Shown here in pieces: positions 62,840 through 64,000 of a stretch of DNA of 64,000 nucleotides. A program made the position numbers and the translations under genes. Every line of letters starts with the position of its first letter. Within the stretch, counting starts at the first letter, position 1. The stretch covers positions 1 through 64,000 of the forward strand of contig DASYYB010000066.1 in assembly GCA_035934235.1 (NCBI GenBank), in the 5' to 3' direction. The notes under the pieces were generated by a model. That model was given only the letters and a program-made list of their open reading frames with translations. It had not been told where the DNA came from and searched no databases. Source of the stretch: REEB95 sp035934235 (GTDB lineage Bacteria; Pseudomonadota; Alphaproteobacteria; ATCC43930; CGMCC-115725).

Positions 62840-63961
62840 TCAGACGCCGCCCCAGACCTCGCGCGCGGTCTCAACGATCAGCGCCAGCTTGCGCTTTTCG
62901 TCGTCGATGGTGACTTCGTTGCCCTCGACCGTCGACGAGAAGCCGCATTGCGGCCCGAGTGCCAATTGATCCAACGGCACGTATTTCGCCGCCTCGTCGA
63001 TTCGCCGCTTCAGCTCGTCCTTGCTTTCGAGCTTCGGCAGTTTGGTCGTGACCAGGCCGAGCACGACGACCTTGCCTTTGGGCACGAAGCGCAACGGCTC
63101 GAAGCCGCCCGAACGCTCGTCGTCCCATTCCATGAAATAGCCGGTGATGTTGAGTTCGTTGAACAGCGCATCGGCCACCGGCTCGTAGCCGCCTTCGGCG
63201 ACCCAAGCGCTCTTGAAGTTGCCGCGACAGATATGCATGCAGAAGGTCATGTCCTTCGGCGCGCCGGTGATCGCGTTGTTGATCAGCTTGGCGTAGGTGT
63301 GCGGCAGCTGGTTCGGATCCTCGCCGATGCCCTTCACCTGCTCGCGCAACTTGGGATCGCAGAGATAGGCGAAGTTGACCTCGTCGATCTGGAGGTAGCG
63401 GCAGCCCGCCGCCGCCATGTCCTTGATCTCCTCGTTATAGACGCGCGCGAGATCGGCGTAGAACTGTGCCATGTCGGGATAGGCCTTTTCGTCGATCGCC
63501 TTGCGTCCGCCGCGGAAATGCATGGTCGATGGCGACGGTATGGTGATCTTCGGCGTCACCTTGGCGATCGATTTCAGGAACTTGAAATGATCGACGAAGA
63601 TCGGCTTCGGCCGGCTGAGCTTGCCCGAAACCCGAATGCCCGGCGGCTTGAATTCGATGTCGCCCTTATGGGTGTGGAACTTCACGCCGACCGATGGCGG
63701 CACGATGGTGACGTTGGAAAACCGTTCGAGAAAATCGAGGTGCCAATAGGCGCGGCGGAACTCGCCGTCGGTCGCGCCTTTGAGGCCGAGCCCTTCCTGG
63801 AGCTGCACCACCTCGCGGATCGATTCATCCTCGACCGTCTTGAGCTGATCCGGCGTGATGGCGTTCTGCTTCCGCTTGTCGCGCGCGTCGAGCAGCTTCT
63901 TCGGGCGCAGCAGACTGCCAACGTGATCGGCACGGAACGGCGGTGTGGTACGCGCGGCCAT
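62840..63961 (-). CDS. MetE-like protein, copy 2
   Basis: 373 residues from ATG 63961 with GAGGAACC upstream. Same length and domain as copy 1, and clearly its paralog (shared LQIDEVNFAYLCDPKLREQV). Zinc-site motifs CMHICRGNF and LGPQCGF are intact. A methyltransferase of unidentified donor; the pair flanks the binding-protein gene. The upstream region runs off the window edge 39 bases later. Confidence 0.86.
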   Translation of the reverse strand: MAARTTPPFRADHVGSLLRPKKLLDARDKRKQNAITPDQLKTVEDESIREVVQLQEGLGLKGATDGEFRRAYWHLDFLERFSNVTIVPPSVGVKFHTHKGDIEFKPPGIRVSGKLSRPKPIFVDHFKFLKSIAKVTPKITIPSPSTMHFRGGRKAIDEKAYPDMAQFYADLARVYNEEIKDMAAAGCRYLQIDEVNFAYLCDPKLREQVKGIGEDPNQLPHTYAKLINNAITGAPKDMTFCMHICRGNFKSAWVAEGGYEPVADALFNELNITGYFMEWDDERSGGFEPLRFVPKGKVVVLGLVTTKLPKLESKDELKRRIDEAAKYVPLDQLALGPQCGFSSTVEGNEVTIDDEKRKLALIVETAREVWGGV

Positions 63962-64000
63962 GGTTCCTCCTCGGTTTTTGCCGCAGGCCTCGTGCAAGGG

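Overview
The window looks like a piece of a high-GC alphaproteobacterial chromosome. The signs are the SucCD type, the fdxA-carD pair, a fused two-subunit NAD-formate dehydrogenase, a complete ccm (System I) cytochrome c operon and a SUV3-like helicase next to an S4-domain gene. No rRNA, phage, insertion sequence or CRISPR array was seen. The order or family cannot be named from this sequence alone.

Layout. 0-8 kb: the end of sucC, then sucD, then formate dehydrogenase beta and alpha subunits in one tight run. Facing them are a beta-carbonic anhydrase and an OxlT-like oxalate/formate antiporter. Together they suggest oxalate/formate handling. 8-9.2 kb: HU protein and a methyltransferase. 9.5-19 kb: an MdtABC-NodT type RND efflux operon ending in the ribosome-rescue factor arfB. 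19-24 kb: a protease-fold protein that has lost its catalytic triad, an AT-rich patch with a small membrane protein, a DapA-like lyase and an aldolase-dehydrogenase fusion. 24-28 kb: a candidate small RNA, a uracil-DNA glycosylase family protein, a methyltransferase, a zincin-like peptidase, pterin dehydratase and acetoacetyl-CoA synthetase. 28.3-34.8 kb: ccmABCDEFGHI, nearly all joined by 4-bp stop/start overlaps. 35-45.7 kb: a polytopic membrane protein, aconitase, NIPSNAP protein, amidase, DUF1223 protein, HtpG and an MHS-family transporter.

45.8-58.8 kb is the most unusual part. A SUV3-like helicase is split by a frameshift in a CG repeat and is followed by an S4-domain protein. About 8 kb of accessory genes then precede fdxA-carD: a mercury-type regulator and MerT-like transporter with a 56-residue Cys protein and a GDCCVxC-type protein but no mercuric reductase; a five-gene lipid-linked glycan operon; and a helix-turn-helix protein fused to a citrate-synthase fold that lacks its active-site histidines. 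That last gene has an AT-rich repeat operator over its start. carD is followed by a phosphatase-fold protein that has lost most metal ligands, then tRNA-Arg(CCT).

58.8-64 kb: small secreted proteins, then two MetE-like paralogs of identical length on either side of a branched-chain-amino-acid-type binding protein.

Three proteins (19.1, 55.7 and 57.8 kb) keep an enzyme fold but lack the residues needed for catalysis. They are the most novel-looking single genes here. All functions rest on reading motifs by eye; no database search was run.
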